A DNA stretch of 64,000 nucleotides from a bacterium GBS-1 (lineage in GTDB: Bacteria; Synergistota; GBS-1), in contig LEKQ01000001.1 of the NCBI GenBank assembly GCA_001443005.1, forward strand, positions 62,001-126,000. The letters are read 5' to 3'. The stretch's first letter is position 1; every line of letters starts with the position of its first letter. Positions 16,349-25,685 of the stretch are shown here, piece by piece. The notes under the pieces are model-generated. The model saw only the letters and a list, made by a program, of their open reading frames with translations. It did no database searches and was not told the DNA's origin. Position numbers and translations under genes: made by a program.

Positions 16349-17158
16349 ATGAGACACGAAAACCCCTTTGTAAAGGCATTTTCTGGTAAAAAAGCTTTGA
16401 TTCCCTTTATCACGGTAGGTTATCCATATTGGGATGTATTTGAAAGATTGGTCGAAGGGATGGTTCAGGCCGGAGCAGACATTATAGAGATAGGAATTCC
16501 ATTCTCAGACCCATTGGCTGACGGGATAACCATACAGAAGTCTAGCCAAATTGCTATTGAACATGGCGCAACCCTCAAGAGGGCTCTTAAAGTCATTGAG
16601 TCGCTTTCCCCCAAAGTTAAAGTCCCCATAGTTATAATGAGTTATTATAACCCTATTCTTTCCTATGGGATCGAAAGCTTCGTTAAAGATGCAAAATGCG
16701 CTGGTGTATCAGGTGTAATAATTCCGGACCTTCCTTTTGATGAAAGAGAACCATTTTACCACCTCTGCAAGGAGAGGGGAATAAGCCCCATACTTATGAT
16801 TACCCCCGTCACCCCTCACGAGAGGCTTGAAAGGATTATTAAAGACGCTGATGGCTTTATTTATTGCGTTTCGCTTGTAGGGCTTACGGGAGATAGTAAA
16901 AAGCCGATATTCCAATGGATATCAAGGGAGCTCCCAAAGATAAGGGAAGTTTCTCCAGTTCCAATAGTGCTCGGCTTTGGTATCGACTCTACTGACACAG
17001 CAATGAGAGTTTCTCCTTTCACCGACGGGATTGTTGTGGGAAGTGCCTTGATAAAGATGATCGAAAGAGAAATATCCCTGAGCTCTTGGACAGAAGATGA
17101 CCTTCTCGATAAGGTGAAAAACTTTATAAAATCTTTTAAAAAATCACTGAAAGACTAG
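16349..17158 (+). CDS. trpA: Tryptophan synthase alpha chain
   Basis: 269 residues, a TIM barrel. Catalytic Glu is in AGADIIEIGIPFSDPLADG and catalytic Asp in GVIIPDLPFDE; YCVSLVGLTG and LGFGIDS bind the phosphate. It splits indole-glycerol phosphate and passes indole to TrpB. It is the last gene of the trp operon; no clear terminator follows in the 79 bases before gntR. Confidence 0.96.
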   Translation: MRHENPFVKAFSGKKALIPFITVGYPYWDVFERLVEGMVQAGADIIEIGIPFSDPLADGITIQKSSQIAIEHGATLKRALKVIESLSPKVKVPIVIMSYYNPILSYGIESFVKDAKCAGVSGVIIPDLPFDEREPFYHLCKERGISPILMITPVTPHERLERIIKDADGFIYCVSLVGLTGDSKKPIFQWISRELPKIREVSPVPIVLGFGIDSTDTAMRVSPFTDGIVVGSALIKMIEREISLSSWTEDDLLDKVKNFIKSFKKSLKD

Positions 17159-17188
17159 CACGCTTAAATAGCCTAATCCCAAGACATA

Positions 17189-17217
17189 TTGACAAAAGCA
17201 TATTAGTATGGTAGTAT
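17189..17217 (+). promoter_or_regulatory. Promoter of the gntR-TRAP operon with possible operator
   Basis: TTGACA (17189-17194), a 17-base spacer and TAGTAT (17212-17217). The -10 region holds a repeated TAGTAT-GG-TAGTATAC arrangement (17204-17219) and GTATACAAA, which resembles half-sites bound by FCD-type GntR regulators. The following gene is such a regulator, so autoregulation is likely but only inferred. Confidence 0.7.
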
Positions 17218-17237
17218 ACAAACGGAGGTAGGGAAGA

Positions 17238-17918
17238 ATGATGTTATTGTTTCCTCAGAGAAAAAACTCATCCACGCGGGATTACATTTATGAGACTCTT
17301 AAGAAAAACATAATTTTACTTCATTTGAAGCCTGGTCAAGTTATCACCGAAAATGAAATTGCAGAACTTTTCTGTGTAAGTCGGACTCCTGTTAGGGAAG
17401 CTTTTGTCAGGCTCGTTCAAGAAGGACTTCTTGAAACTTATCCTCAAAAAGGGACCACGGTTTCTCTGATCGATCTGGAGAGGGTAGATGAAGCAAGATT
17501 TATGCGCAGAACCCTTGAAAAAGCGGTATTACAAATGGCCTGCAATAATTTTCCACAAGAGCTATTTTTTGAACTTCGCTCAAATTTAGCGCTACAAGAG
17601 CTCTGCATCCAAGAAAAGAACTTCATTAAGCTCTTTGAACTCGACGAAGATTTTCACAGATTGATCTATAGGGGGTGTAGGAAGGAGCGTATATGGGAGT
17701 TAATATCTCAAATCAATGCAGACTTTAGACGCATTAGAGTTCTAAAACTTTCCTTGGGTATAGGTGTTGGAGAGGTTGTGAAGCAACATCATAGAATAGC
17801 AGAGCTAATCTTCTCTAAGGATGTAACCAACGTTGACAAGGTCATCGAAGAACACCTTCCTCAAAATGACCCAGATTTTGAAAATCTACAAAAGCTATAT
17901 TCACAATACTTTAAATAG
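17238..17918 (+). CDS. GntR-family (FadR/FCD) transcriptional regulator
   Basis: 226 residues. The winged helix at about 14-72 contains LKPGQVITENEIAELFCVSRTPVREAFVRLVQEGLLE. The C-terminal all-helical FCD domain keeps the metal/ligand residues Asp and His in DEDFHRL, His in QHHRI and His in EEHL. Such regulators sense organic acids such as lactate, gluconate or dicarboxylates. It lies 15 bases before dctP of a TRAP transporter and probably controls that operon in response to its substrate. GGAGG lies 10 bases before ATG 17238; a second ATG follows at 17241. Confidence 0.92.
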   Translation: MMLLFPQRKNSSTRDYIYETLKKNIILLHLKPGQVITENEIAELFCVSRTPVREAFVRLVQEGLLETYPQKGTTVSLIDLERVDEARFMRRTLEKAVLQMACNNFPQELFFELRSNLALQELCIQEKNFIKLFELDEDFHRLIYRGCRKERIWELISQINADFRRIRVLKLSLGIGVGEVVKQHHRIAELIFSKDVTNVDKVIEEHLPQNDPDFENLQKLYSQYFK

Positions 17919-17933
17919 GGAGGTGTTAAGCTC

Positions 17934-18929
17934 GTGTGGAGGTCATGGAAGAAGGTTATCATGTGGATGGTTGTAGGATTTCTCATCGTAACATCCATCG
18001 GAACTAGTATGGCTCAAGAGAAAACCTATACTTTGAGGGTATCGATGGTGATCACTAAGGGTGATAACATCTATGAAGGTTATGAGAAATTCAAAGAGGG
18101 CATCGAAGTTAGAACTCAAGGGAAAATCAAAGTAGAGTTGTATCCAGGTGGAGTCCTAGGAAGAGATGAAGAGATGCTCGAGCAAGCGGTTATGGGGGGA
18201 GATGTATGTGTAAACACTGATGCAGGACGTTTAGGCGTATGGGTTAAGGAAATAGGAATTTTGCTCTGTCCTTATTTAACTGATAGCATTGACGATTGGA
18301 TGAAGCTCTTAAAGTCTGACTTAGCTAAAGAGTGGTACGATAAGGTTCGTAAGGAAAAGGGGCTCGTTGTTCTTGCATTCAACTGGTATGCAGGGGCACG
18401 CCATTTCCTAACGAAGAAGCCTATATCGAAGCCAGAAGATCTTCAAGGGCTTAAGATTCGCACGCCTGGTGCCCCCGTATGGCAGGAGACCATAAGGGCT
18501 TTGGGAGCTACTCCTGTCGCTCTTCCATGGACGGAGGTATACATGGCTCTTCAGCAGGGCGTAATTGATGGAGCTGAGGCTCAGCACCCAGCCACATACG
18601 GTTCAAAGCTTTATGAGGTTGCCAAATATATCACGAGGACAGGGCACATTCAGCTGTGGAACTCTCCGGTGGTAGGTGATAAATGGCTTAAGAAGCTTCC
18701 GTCCGATTATCAGAATATACTCCTTGAGGAAGCCGATAAGGCAGGAGACTATGCTACCAACTTGCTTCTTAAAATGTTAACCGAGCTTGAGGAAAAAATG
18801 AAGAAAGAAGGAGCTATCATAAACGATGTAGATATAACACCATTCAAGAAGCGCGCTGAAGCGGTGTATGAGAAGCTCGGCTATCAAGAGGTTCTTAAGA
18901 AGGTTCAGGAGCTTTTGAGCAAGAAGTAA
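17934..18929 (+). CDS. dctP: TRAP transporter solute-binding protein (DctP family), system 1
   Basis: 331 residues with an N-terminal signal sequence (about 1-27, ending SMAQE). The mature part is DctP-type: GDNIYEGYEKFKEGIE, LYPGGVLGRDEEML, DLQGLKIRTPGAPVWQETIRALGATPVALPWTEVYMALQQGVIDGAEAQ. The Arg in KIRTP usually salt-bridges a carboxylate, so an organic acid is the likely ligand. GTG 17934 follows GGAGGTG. A hairpin separates it from the membrane subunits, probably so the binding protein is made in excess. Confidence 0.93.
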   Translation: MWRSWKKVIMWMVVGFLIVTSIGTSMAQEKTYTLRVSMVITKGDNIYEGYEKFKEGIEVRTQGKIKVELYPGGVLGRDEEMLEQAVMGGDVCVNTDAGRLGVWVKEIGILLCPYLTDSIDDWMKLLKSDLAKEWYDKVRKEKGLVVLAFNWYAGARHFLTKKPISKPEDLQGLKIRTPGAPVWQETIRALGATPVALPWTEVYMALQQGVIDGAEAQHPATYGSKLYEVAKYITRTGHIQLWNSPVVGDKWLKKLPSDYQNILLEEADKAGDYATNLLLKMLTELEEKMKKEGAIINDVDITPFKKRAEAVYEKLGYQEVLKKVQELLSKK

Positions 18930-18955
18930 TTTTGACCCCTTAGTTTACAGAGGTG

Positions 18956-18990
18956 GGGGGCGATTTTTCGAAATCGCCCCCTGCTTTTTA
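18956..18990 (+). terminator. Strong hairpin with T-tract between dctP and dctQ (system 1)
   Basis: A perfect 11-bp stem, GGGGGCGATTT (18956-18966) with AAATCGCCCCC (18971-18981), capped by TTCG and followed by TGCTTTTTA. It could act as a partial terminator or protect the dctP mRNA 3' end, lowering permease relative to binding protein. Confidence 0.8.
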
Positions 18991-19003
18991 CGGGGGTGAT
19001 GGA

Positions 19004-19471
19004 ATGAAACGGCTTTTTGAGATAATAGACATAATTGAAGTTAAGGTTTGCCAATTTCTTTTAGCCCTTATAGTTAGCCTCGTTTTCTTTTCCGCCTTGC
19101 TACGCTACATAGGCTATCCGATAAATTGGACTAACGCACTAGCCTCAGGACTATTCGTCTGGCTGATCTACATAGGAGCTGACAGAGCTCTGCGAAAAAG
19201 AAGACACATTGGCATGGGGTTCTTCATTGAGCGCCTTCCAGATAAACCGAGGTTTATACTGAGTATAGTTACCGACATTTCAATCCTGATGTTTCTCATA
19301 TATGTTTGCTACCTCGGGATAAAAATGACCACAGCTAACACTGGTAGAGTATTTGAAGAGCTCTTTTTCTTAAGCTACGCTGTAGTCATAGCAGCTATTC
19401 CTGTAGGAACATTTCTCATGTGTTTTACTCTATTATATCAGATAGCTTTAAAGCTTAAGCATAGGGGGTGA
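19004..19471 (+). CDS. dctQ: TRAP transporter small permease (DctQ family), system 1
   Basis: About 155 residues with four hydrophobic segments, typical of DctQ. IYIGADRALRKRRHIGMGFF is the family's conserved cytoplasmic loop. ATG 19004 is used because GGGGGTGAT lies just upstream. An in-frame extension back to 18953 would run through the hairpin and adds no conserved sequence. It forms the membrane complex with DctM, 9 bases downstream. Confidence 0.92.
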   Translation: MKRLFEIIDIIEVKVCQFLLALIVSLVFFSALLRYIGYPINWTNALASGLFVWLIYIGADRALRKRRHIGMGFFIERLPDKPRFILSIVTDISILMFLIYVCYLGIKMTTANTGRVFEELFFLSYAVVIAAIPVGTFLMCFTLLYQIALKLKHRG

Positions 19472-19480
19472 GTCATAGAT

Positions 19481-20767
19481 ATGTCCTTTCTCTACGCTTC
19501 AATAGCGTTTTTAATTCTGCTTTTGCTAAACGTTCCAATAGCCTTCACCCTGGGAATCTCAGGAATTATTTACTTCATAACCCAATCAACCATACCAATT
19601 CCTATAGTCGCTCAGAGGCTTGCGGCAGGAACGCAGTCCTTTCCTTTACTTGCAGTTCCATTCTTCGTACTTGCGGGACATTTAATGAACGTCTCAGGGA
19701 TTACCTCTCGCTTTATACGACTCGCTGACTCTTTAGTGGGACATCTACCTGGTTCTCTGGCTCAGGTGAGCTGTGTCTTGAGTATGCTAATGGGCGGCAT
19801 ATCAGGTTCTTCCAACGCTGATGCTGCTATGGAAACTAGAATACTACTTCCTGAGATGCGTAAAAGGGGATATGATGACGGATTTTCTGCAGCTGTTTTG
19901 GCATGTAGTTCCCTAAGCACCGCTATTATCCCTCCAAGCATAGGGCTGGTTCTTTATGGCTATGTCGGGCAAGTGTCTATAGGTAAGCTCTTCGTCGCTG
20001 GGGTAATCCCTGGCATACTGATGGGAGTCACCATAATGATCGTAACACATTGGAAAGCTATTCGTAAGGGATATGACCTTGAAAGGAGAGATCAGAAAAA
20101 GAGTCTCAAAGAAATATACGAGGCTTTTCGAGAGGCCATATGGGCTTTAATGTTTCCCATATTCCTAATCGTTACCCTTAGGTTTGGCATATTCGCACCT
20201 GTGGAGGCTGCGGCTTTCGCGGTAGTTTATGCAATATTTGTGGGAAAGGTGATCCATCGCGAGCTTACATGGGAAAAGTTTCTTGAAGCTTTACTTGATA
20301 CCGCTGAGGATAACGCTGTAATCATGTTTATAGTTTCTATGGCAGCTATTCCCATGTATGCCTTGGCCTTTGAAAAGGTTCCTGTCAAAATGTCATCCCT
20401 CATTATAAATCTCACAAATAACCCTATACTGATCATGCTTGCAATTATGGTTCTTCTTCTCTTAGCTGGCATGATTATGGAGGGAACAGTAAACACTCTT
20501 CTTCTCACTCCTATACTTCTTCCAATAGTTAGAGAAGCTGGGTTTGACCCCGTACATTTTGGTATCATCTTTGCGATCTTAATACAGCTAGGGGGAGTTA
20601 CTCCCCCCGTAGGAGTAAACATGTATACCGTTTGCTCCTTGGGAGGGATTCCTGTGGAAAGCTTTATCCGCGAAAGCATAGCTTACATTTTAGCTCTGTT
20701 AGCCTTAGTCATATTGCTTATATTCGTACCTCAGTTGAGCCTATTACTTGTCGGGTTAATGAAGTAA
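19481..20767 (+). CDS. dctM: TRAP transporter large permease (DctM family), system 1
   Basis: 428 residues, about twelve membrane segments. Family features include LLLNVPIAFTLGISG at the N-terminus, PFFVLAGHLMN, MGGISGSSNADAAMETRILLPEM, SSLSTAIIPPSIGLVLYGYV and GGVTPPVGVNMY. It couples inward Na+ or H+ flow to uptake of the solute delivered by DctP. GGGGGTGAG precedes ATG 19481. It ends the operon, 13 bases before the -35 box of the gap promoter. Confidence 0.95.
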   Translation: MSFLYASIAFLILLLLNVPIAFTLGISGIIYFITQSTIPIPIVAQRLAAGTQSFPLLAVPFFVLAGHLMNVSGITSRFIRLADSLVGHLPGSLAQVSCVLSMLMGGISGSSNADAAMETRILLPEMRKRGYDDGFSAAVLACSSLSTAIIPPSIGLVLYGYVGQVSIGKLFVAGVIPGILMGVTIMIVTHWKAIRKGYDLERRDQKKSLKEIYEAFREAIWALMFPIFLIVTLRFGIFAPVEAAAFAVVYAIFVGKVIHRELTWEKFLEALLDTAEDNAVIMFIVSMAAIPMYALAFEKVPVKMSSLIINLTNNPILIMLAIMVLLLLAGMIMEGTVNTLLLTPILLPIVREAGFDPVHFGIIFAILIQLGGVTPPVGVNMYTVCSLGGIPVESFIRESIAYILALLALVILLIFVPQLSLLLVGLMK

Positions 20768-20780
20768 AATATCTTTGCAC

Positions 20781-20809
20781 TTGACTTTTTTAGCAACATT
20801 TGCTATTCT
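20781..20809 (+). promoter_or_regulatory. Promoter of the gap-pgk-tpiA leader
   Basis: TTGACT (20781-20786), a 17-base spacer and TATTCT (20804-20809), just after the dctM stop. The expected start near 20816 gives a leader of about 118 bases before gap. Confidence 0.7.
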
Positions 20810-20860
20810 CAAAATAGGTTAAACATAGATGCTGCGGAGCCCAAGTGGCAGAGGGGGGAG

Positions 20861-20897
20861 AAAGCCACATCTCAGTTTGAGGTGTGGCTTTTTATTT
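20861..20897 (+). terminator. Terminator-like hairpin inside the gap leader (possible attenuator)
   Basis: AAAGCCACATCTC (20861-20873) pairs with GAGGTGTGGCTTT (20879-20891): 13 bp, one G-U, 5-base loop, followed by TTATTT. It lies downstream of the gap promoter and upstream of gap. GTGGC at 20845-20849 can pair with GCCAC at 20864-20868 and would compete with the stem. This is either an attenuator for gap or the end of a short RNA of about 80 bases. Confidence 0.75.
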
Positions 20898-20909
20898 AAC
20901 CTCAGGTAA

Positions 20910-21944
<1,035 letters not shown>

Positions 21945-21957
21945 GAGGTGAATAGCC

Positions 21958-23142
21958 TTGATAAACAAGAAGACCATCAGGGACATAGACGTAAGAGGAA
22001 AGAGGGTATTGGTAAGGGTTGACTTTAACGTTCCTTTGGATAAAAAGGGGAACATAGAAGATGATTACAGGATAAGAGCCACTTTACCAACAATAGAGTA
22101 CCTAATAAAGGAAGGTGCTAAAACTATACTTATTTCTCATCTGGGAAGACCAAAAGGCGTTGATGACTCTCTTAGGATGAACCCAATAGCCAAGCGTCTA
22201 AGTGAGCTGTTGGGAAAAGAGGTTTTCAAACTTGATGATTGTATAGGAGATGGGGTTGAAGCTTTTGTTAAAAATATGAGAGAAGGAGATGTAGTTCTCC
22301 TTGAAAACGTAAGGTTTCATCCAGAGGAGGAAAAAAATGACGCAGAGTTCGCTAAAAAGCTCGCTTCACTAGCTGAGATATTTGTAAACGATGCTTTTGG
22401 AGCAGCTCACAGAGCTCATGCTTCTACCCATGGTGTAGCCAAGTACCTTCCTGCTGTTGCTGGATTCCTAATGGAAAAGGAGATCAAGTTTCTCTCAACG
22501 GTAAGAGATAATCCTCAGAAACCCTACTTCATAATCCTTGGTGGCGCAAAGATAAGCGATAAAATCACAATGATAGAAAATCTTTTGGATAAGGTTGATA
22601 TTTTCTTAATAGGAGGTGGCATGGCAAACACCTTCCTGAAAGCGCTAGGTGGAAGCCTGGGTAACTCATTATGTGAAAATGACAAGCTTGAGCTTGCAAG
22701 AGAGCTTTTGAAGAAAGCAGAGGAGAAGAAGGTAAAGGTATTGCTCCCCACAGACCTTAAGATCGCTGAAAAGCCAGAGGCTAAAGAAGTTAAAGTTGTA
22801 CCTTCTAGAGAGGTCCCAGAAGGATATGCTGCCTTCGATATAGGACCTAAGACCGTAGAGCTTTTCAAAGGTGAGATAAAGTCAGCTAAAACCATATTCT
22901 GGAACGGTCCACTAGGAATGTTTGAAAAAGAACCCTTTGATGAAGGAACGAACGAGATAGCTAAGTTTGTGGCATCCTTAAGCGACGTTACCTCAGTTGC
23001 AGGTGGTGGGGATACAGCTTCTGCTCTAAAGAAAGCAGGTGTTGACGAAAAGTTCACTCATGTTTCAACTGGCGGAGGGGCATCGCTTGAGTTCATGGAA
23101 GGAAGAACCCTACCCGGCATAGAGGTTCTTCTCGATAAGTGA
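21958..23142 (+). CDS. pgk: Phosphoglycerate kinase
   Basis: 394 residues, full length. N-terminal substrate domain with [23 protein letters not shown] and [15 protein letters not shown]; nucleotide domain with [21 protein letters not shown] and [15 protein letters not shown]. It transfers phosphate from 1,3-bisphosphoglycerate to ADP. TTG 21958 is the start, with AGAGGTGA at 21945-21952. It is 13 bases after gap. Confidence 0.97.
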   Translation: MINKKTIRDIDVRGKRVLVRVDFNVPLDKKGNIEDDYRIRATLPTIEYLIKEGAKTILISHLGRPKGVDDSLRMNPIAKRLSELLGKEVFKLDDCIGDGVEAFVKNMREGDVVLLENVRFHPEEEKNDAEFAKKLASLAEIFVNDAFGAAHRAHASTHGVAKYLPAVAGFLMEKEIKFLSTVRDNPQKPYFIILGGAKISDKITMIENLLDKVDIFLIGGGMANTFLKALGGSLGNSLCENDKLELARELLKKAEEKKVKVLLPTDLKIAEKPEAKEVKVVPSREVPEGYAAFDIGPKTVELFKGEIKSAKTIFWNGPLGMFEKEPFDEGTNEIAKFVASLSDVTSVAGGGDTASALKKAGVDEKFTHVSTGGGASLEFMEGRTLPGIEVLLDK

Positions 23143-23157
23143 AAGAAGGGGATTAAC

Positions 23158-23922
23158 TTGAGAAAGGTGCTTATAGCCGGAAACTGGAAAATGCATAAAA
23201 CTAATGAAGAAGCAGAAGCACTAGCTAAGGAAATTCTTAGGGGCTTAGCCGAAACAAAAGGGGTAGAAGTAGCCTTATGCCCTCCTTTCACGGCTTTAGA
23301 GAGGGTTAAGAAAGTTATAGAGGGTTCAGAGATAGCCTTGGGAGCGCAAAATGTCTTTTGGGAAGAAGAAGGTGCTTTTACAGGTGAAATATCCCCTAAA
23401 ATGCTTATAGCCATAGGTTGTAAGTACGTTATCATTGGACATTCTGAGAGAAGAAAATACTTTAAGGAAAGTGATGAACAGGTTAATAGGAAGCTATCTA
23501 AAGCCATTAAAATGGGATTGATTCCTATATTATGCGTAGGAGAGACCCTAGAAGAGAGAAAGGCTAATAAAACCTGGAGTGTGGTAGAAAGACAGCTTAC
23601 CTCAGCATTAAATGGCTTCCAAGGTGAAGGAGAAATAGTAGTGGCTTACGAGCCTGTGTGGGCTATAGGAACAGGGATCCCAGCTACGGGAGAGGATGCC
23701 TTGGAGGTAATCCTAAAGATAAGAGAAAGATTATCTGAGCTTCTTAACGAAAGCTTTGCATCTTCCACGAGAATACTTTACGGGGGGAGTGTAACTCCAG
23801 ATAATATAATGGAGTTTCTAAAATTCAAGGAGATAGATGGAGCTCTAGTCGGTGGTGCTAGTGTCAAATCAGAAAGCTTTATAGGAATAGTAAAAAAAGC
23901 AGCTTTAAGAGGAGAAACTTAA
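23158..23922 (+). CDS. tpiA: Triosephosphate isomerase
   Basis: 254 residues. AGNWKMHKT holds catalytic Lys, VIIGHSERR the His, VAYEPVWAIGTG the Glu, and YGGSVTPDN the phosphate loop. It interconverts dihydroxyacetone phosphate and glyceraldehyde 3-phosphate. The TTG start at 23158 gives the conserved N-terminus MRKVLIAGNWKMHKT. It ends the glycolytic operon. The tRNA-Leu promoter begins only 8 bases after its stop. Confidence 0.97.
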   Translation: MRKVLIAGNWKMHKTNEEAEALAKEILRGLAETKGVEVALCPPFTALERVKKVIEGSEIALGAQNVFWEEEGAFTGEISPKMLIAIGCKYVIIGHSERRKYFKESDEQVNRKLSKAIKMGLIPILCVGETLEERKANKTWSVVERQLTSALNGFQGEGEIVVAYEPVWAIGTGIPATGEDALEVILKIRERLSELLNESFASSTRILYGGSVTPDNIMEFLKFKEIDGALVGGASVKSESFIGIVKKAALRGET

Positions 23923-23930
23923 CGATGCGC

Positions 23931-23959
23931 TTGAACTTATAGACTCCCTCTGATATAAT
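23931..23959 (+). promoter_or_regulatory. tRNA-Leu promoter
   Basis: TTGAAC (23931-23936), a 17-base spacer and a perfect TATAAT (23954-23959), 11 bases before the tRNA. The position gives a very short 5' leader. Confidence 0.8.
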
Positions 23960-23970
23960 ATTCGTTAGGT

Positions 23971-24060
23971 GCCGGGATGGCGGAACTGGGAGACGCATCG
24001 GACTTAAAATCCGATGGGCTTTATGAGCCCGTGCGGGTTCGATTCCCGCTCCCGGCACCA
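23971..24060 (+). tRNA. tRNA-Leu (anticodon TAA)
   Basis: A 90-base class II tRNA with encoded CCA. The acceptor GCCGGGA pairs with TCCCGGC. The anticodon stem TCGGA/TCCGA holds loop CTTAAAA, giving anticodon TAA for UUA codons. A long variable arm (GGGCTTTATGAGCCC region) and T-loop GTTCGATTC follow. T6 directly after CCA (24061-24066) may end transcription. Confidence 0.96.
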
Positions 24061-24133
24061 TTTTTTATTCCTAATTAGAGCTTCCTCGATAGACCCCTTA
24101 ATTTTTTCCTCAAGAAGTCACACTTCAATCCAT

Positions 24134-24162
24134 TCTTACGTATATATGTTTTGGAGTATAAT
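24134..24162 (+). promoter_or_regulatory. Possible promoter for the tolC efflux operon
   Basis: A perfect TATAAT at 24157-24162, 60 bases before tolC. The -35 region (TCTTAC at 24134) is poor. The rest of 24067-24221 shows nothing else apart from the ribosome-site hairpin. Confidence 0.45.
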
Positions 24163-24206
24163 AGTCATACAAAACTGCTTCGAACAGCAATCCCATTTTA
24201 AAAAAG

Positions 24207-24220
24207 AGGAGGTGCCTCCT
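24207..24220 (+). promoter_or_regulatory. Self-complementary Shine-Dalgarno of tolC
   Basis: AGGAGG (24207-24212) is followed after TG by its exact complement CCTCCT (24215-24220), directly before the TTG start at 24222. A 5-bp stem with a GTGC loop would hide the ribosome site. This may hold down translation of the efflux operon, together with the weak TTG start. Confidence 0.5.
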
Positions 24221-24221
24221 A

Positions 24222-25685
24222 TTGAGATCAAAGCTTGTTCTCCTACTGGTATTCTTATTATTTAGCACTATAAGGAGCGTAGAAGCTCTAAATATAGACT
24301 TAAACAAGGCCATTGAACTTGCTCTGGAAAAAAATGCGAAGTTGAAACAAGCTCTTGCTTCGGTTGAGGCAGCTAAAGCAAAAGTCATGCAAGCAGAAAA
24401 AATACTTTATCCTACCATAGATTTTCAGACCACCAAGACAGAGCGAGGCGGAGCAAGCAAGTCATTCCCCGAGTTTCCCTCGAGCTTAAACCCAACCCCT
24501 GAAGATATATTTCTATATAATTTTATGAAAAGCTTACTGGGAACCTTAAGTTCTTCCTCTACTTCAGAATATCAAACGAAGATCAGCCTAACTTATCCTC
24601 TATACCTTGGAGGGAAGAAGAGTTCCACAATAAAAAGTGCCAAAGAATCACTCTTTGCCGAACTGGAGAACCTAAGACAAGTTAAAAACGAGGTCCTTTA
24701 CTCTGTAGCTGAAGCTTACTATAACCTCCTTAAGGCGAAAAGTGCCTATTCCATAGCCATAGATGGCAAAAAGCTTCTGGAAGCACACCTTGAGGAGGTC
24801 AAGGCTAGATTCAATGTAGGTATGACGACAAGAAGCGACCTTATAAGAGCGGAGGTCGCTGTAGCAAGCGCTGAGCTTGATGTCATAAAAGCGGAAAACG
24901 CCCTTCGAGTTGCAGAACTCAACCTTAAGTTCTCCATAGGACTTAATAGAGATGATGAAATAGAGGTGAAAGAGGAACTAGCTTACTCCCCATTAAGGGG
25001 AGAGCTCAAAGAGTTTCTTGAAGAAGCCTTTTCTAAAAGACCTGAGATCCTAAGCATATCTCACTTAGTAGAAGCGCTCAAGGCAAACGAGAAATCGGTT
25101 TTGGCAGAATATAAACCTCAAATTTATCTCTCTGGCAGTTATCAATGGAGTGGAGATTCCTTCCCTCCAGATAGGAACAGCTGGAGCGTAGCTTTAATCT
25201 TAAGCCTTAACATTTTTGACGGAGGAGAAAAGGAAAGCAAGCTTAGGGAGATCAAAGCTAACATTAAAAAGCTCGAAGCAACCCTCGAGAACCTGAAGAA
25301 ATCTATAGCCCTTCAGGTTGAATCCGCTTATCTTTCGGTTAAGGAAGCGGAAAAGAGAATAAAAGTAGCAGGTGCGCAGGTGGAAAAAGCATACGAGGAC
25401 TTCAAAATGTCCGAGGAGGAATATAAGGCTGGCGTCGGAACCAATTTAGATGTTCTTGATGCTCAAACAGCCTGGAAAGAAATGAAAAACAGTTATGTTC
25501 AGGCCCTTTATGATTTTAACGTAGCAGTTGCTAAGCTAATCTTAGCTATAGGGAGGGATCGATTTGAAAGCCCTTTTAAGGAGAATCATCTTGTCAAGCT
25601 TGTTTCTTTTAATTGGATGGAGCAGTTTTGCTCAGGAACAGCTTCCATCGGTCAAAGTTGTAGAAGTCAAGATATGGGAGTTTAA
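24222..25685 (+). CDS. TolC-family outer-membrane efflux protein
   Basis: 487 residues as read. The signal peptide is at about 1-23 (ending SVEA), followed by two repeats of the TolC helical barrel: LNKAIELALEKNAKLKQAL, TYPLYLGGKKSSTI, VAEAYYNLL, LNIFDGGEKESKL and LDVLDAQTAWKEMKNSYVQALYDFNVAVAKLILAIG. It forms the outer-membrane duct for the RND pump encoded next and implies an outer membrane. The TTG start at 24222 has AGGAGG upstream. The last 41 residues, after ILAIGRD, are unlike the family and overlap the next gene by 122 bases. A single-base shift near 25556 would instead end the frame at TGA 25565, overlapping the next start. Confidence 0.9.
   Translation: MRSKLVLLLVFLLFSTIRSVEALNIDLNKAIELALEKNAKLKQALASVEAAKAKVMQAEKILYPTIDFQTTKTERGGASKSFPEFPSSLNPTPEDIFLYNFMKSLLGTLSSSSTSEYQTKISLTYPLYLGGKKSSTIKSAKESLFAELENLRQVKNEVLYSVAEAYYNLLKAKSAYSIAIDGKKLLEAHLEEVKARFNVGMTTRSDLIRAEVAVASAELDVIKAENALRVAELNLKFSIGLNRDDEIEVKEELAYSPLRGELKEFLEEAFSKRPEILSISHLVEALKANEKSVLAEYKPQIYLSGSYQWSGDSFPPDRNSWSVALILSLNIFDGGEKESKLREIKANIKKLEATLENLKKSIALQVESAYLSVKEAEKRIKVAGAQVEKAYEDFKMSEEEYKAGVGTNLDVLDAQTAWKEMKNSYVQALYDFNVAVAKLILAIGRDRFESPFKENHLVKLVSFNWMEQFCSGTASIGQSCRSQDMGV

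Noticed and set aside
19468-19728. 86-codon plus-strand frame over the start of dctM
   Set aside because: It is a shadow of the strongly conserved dctM frame and lacks any family sequence.
20831-20895. tRNA-like start in the gap leader (GCGGAGCCCAAGTGGCAG)
   Set aside because: There is no anticodon arm, no GTTCGA T-loop and no matching acceptor 3' end.
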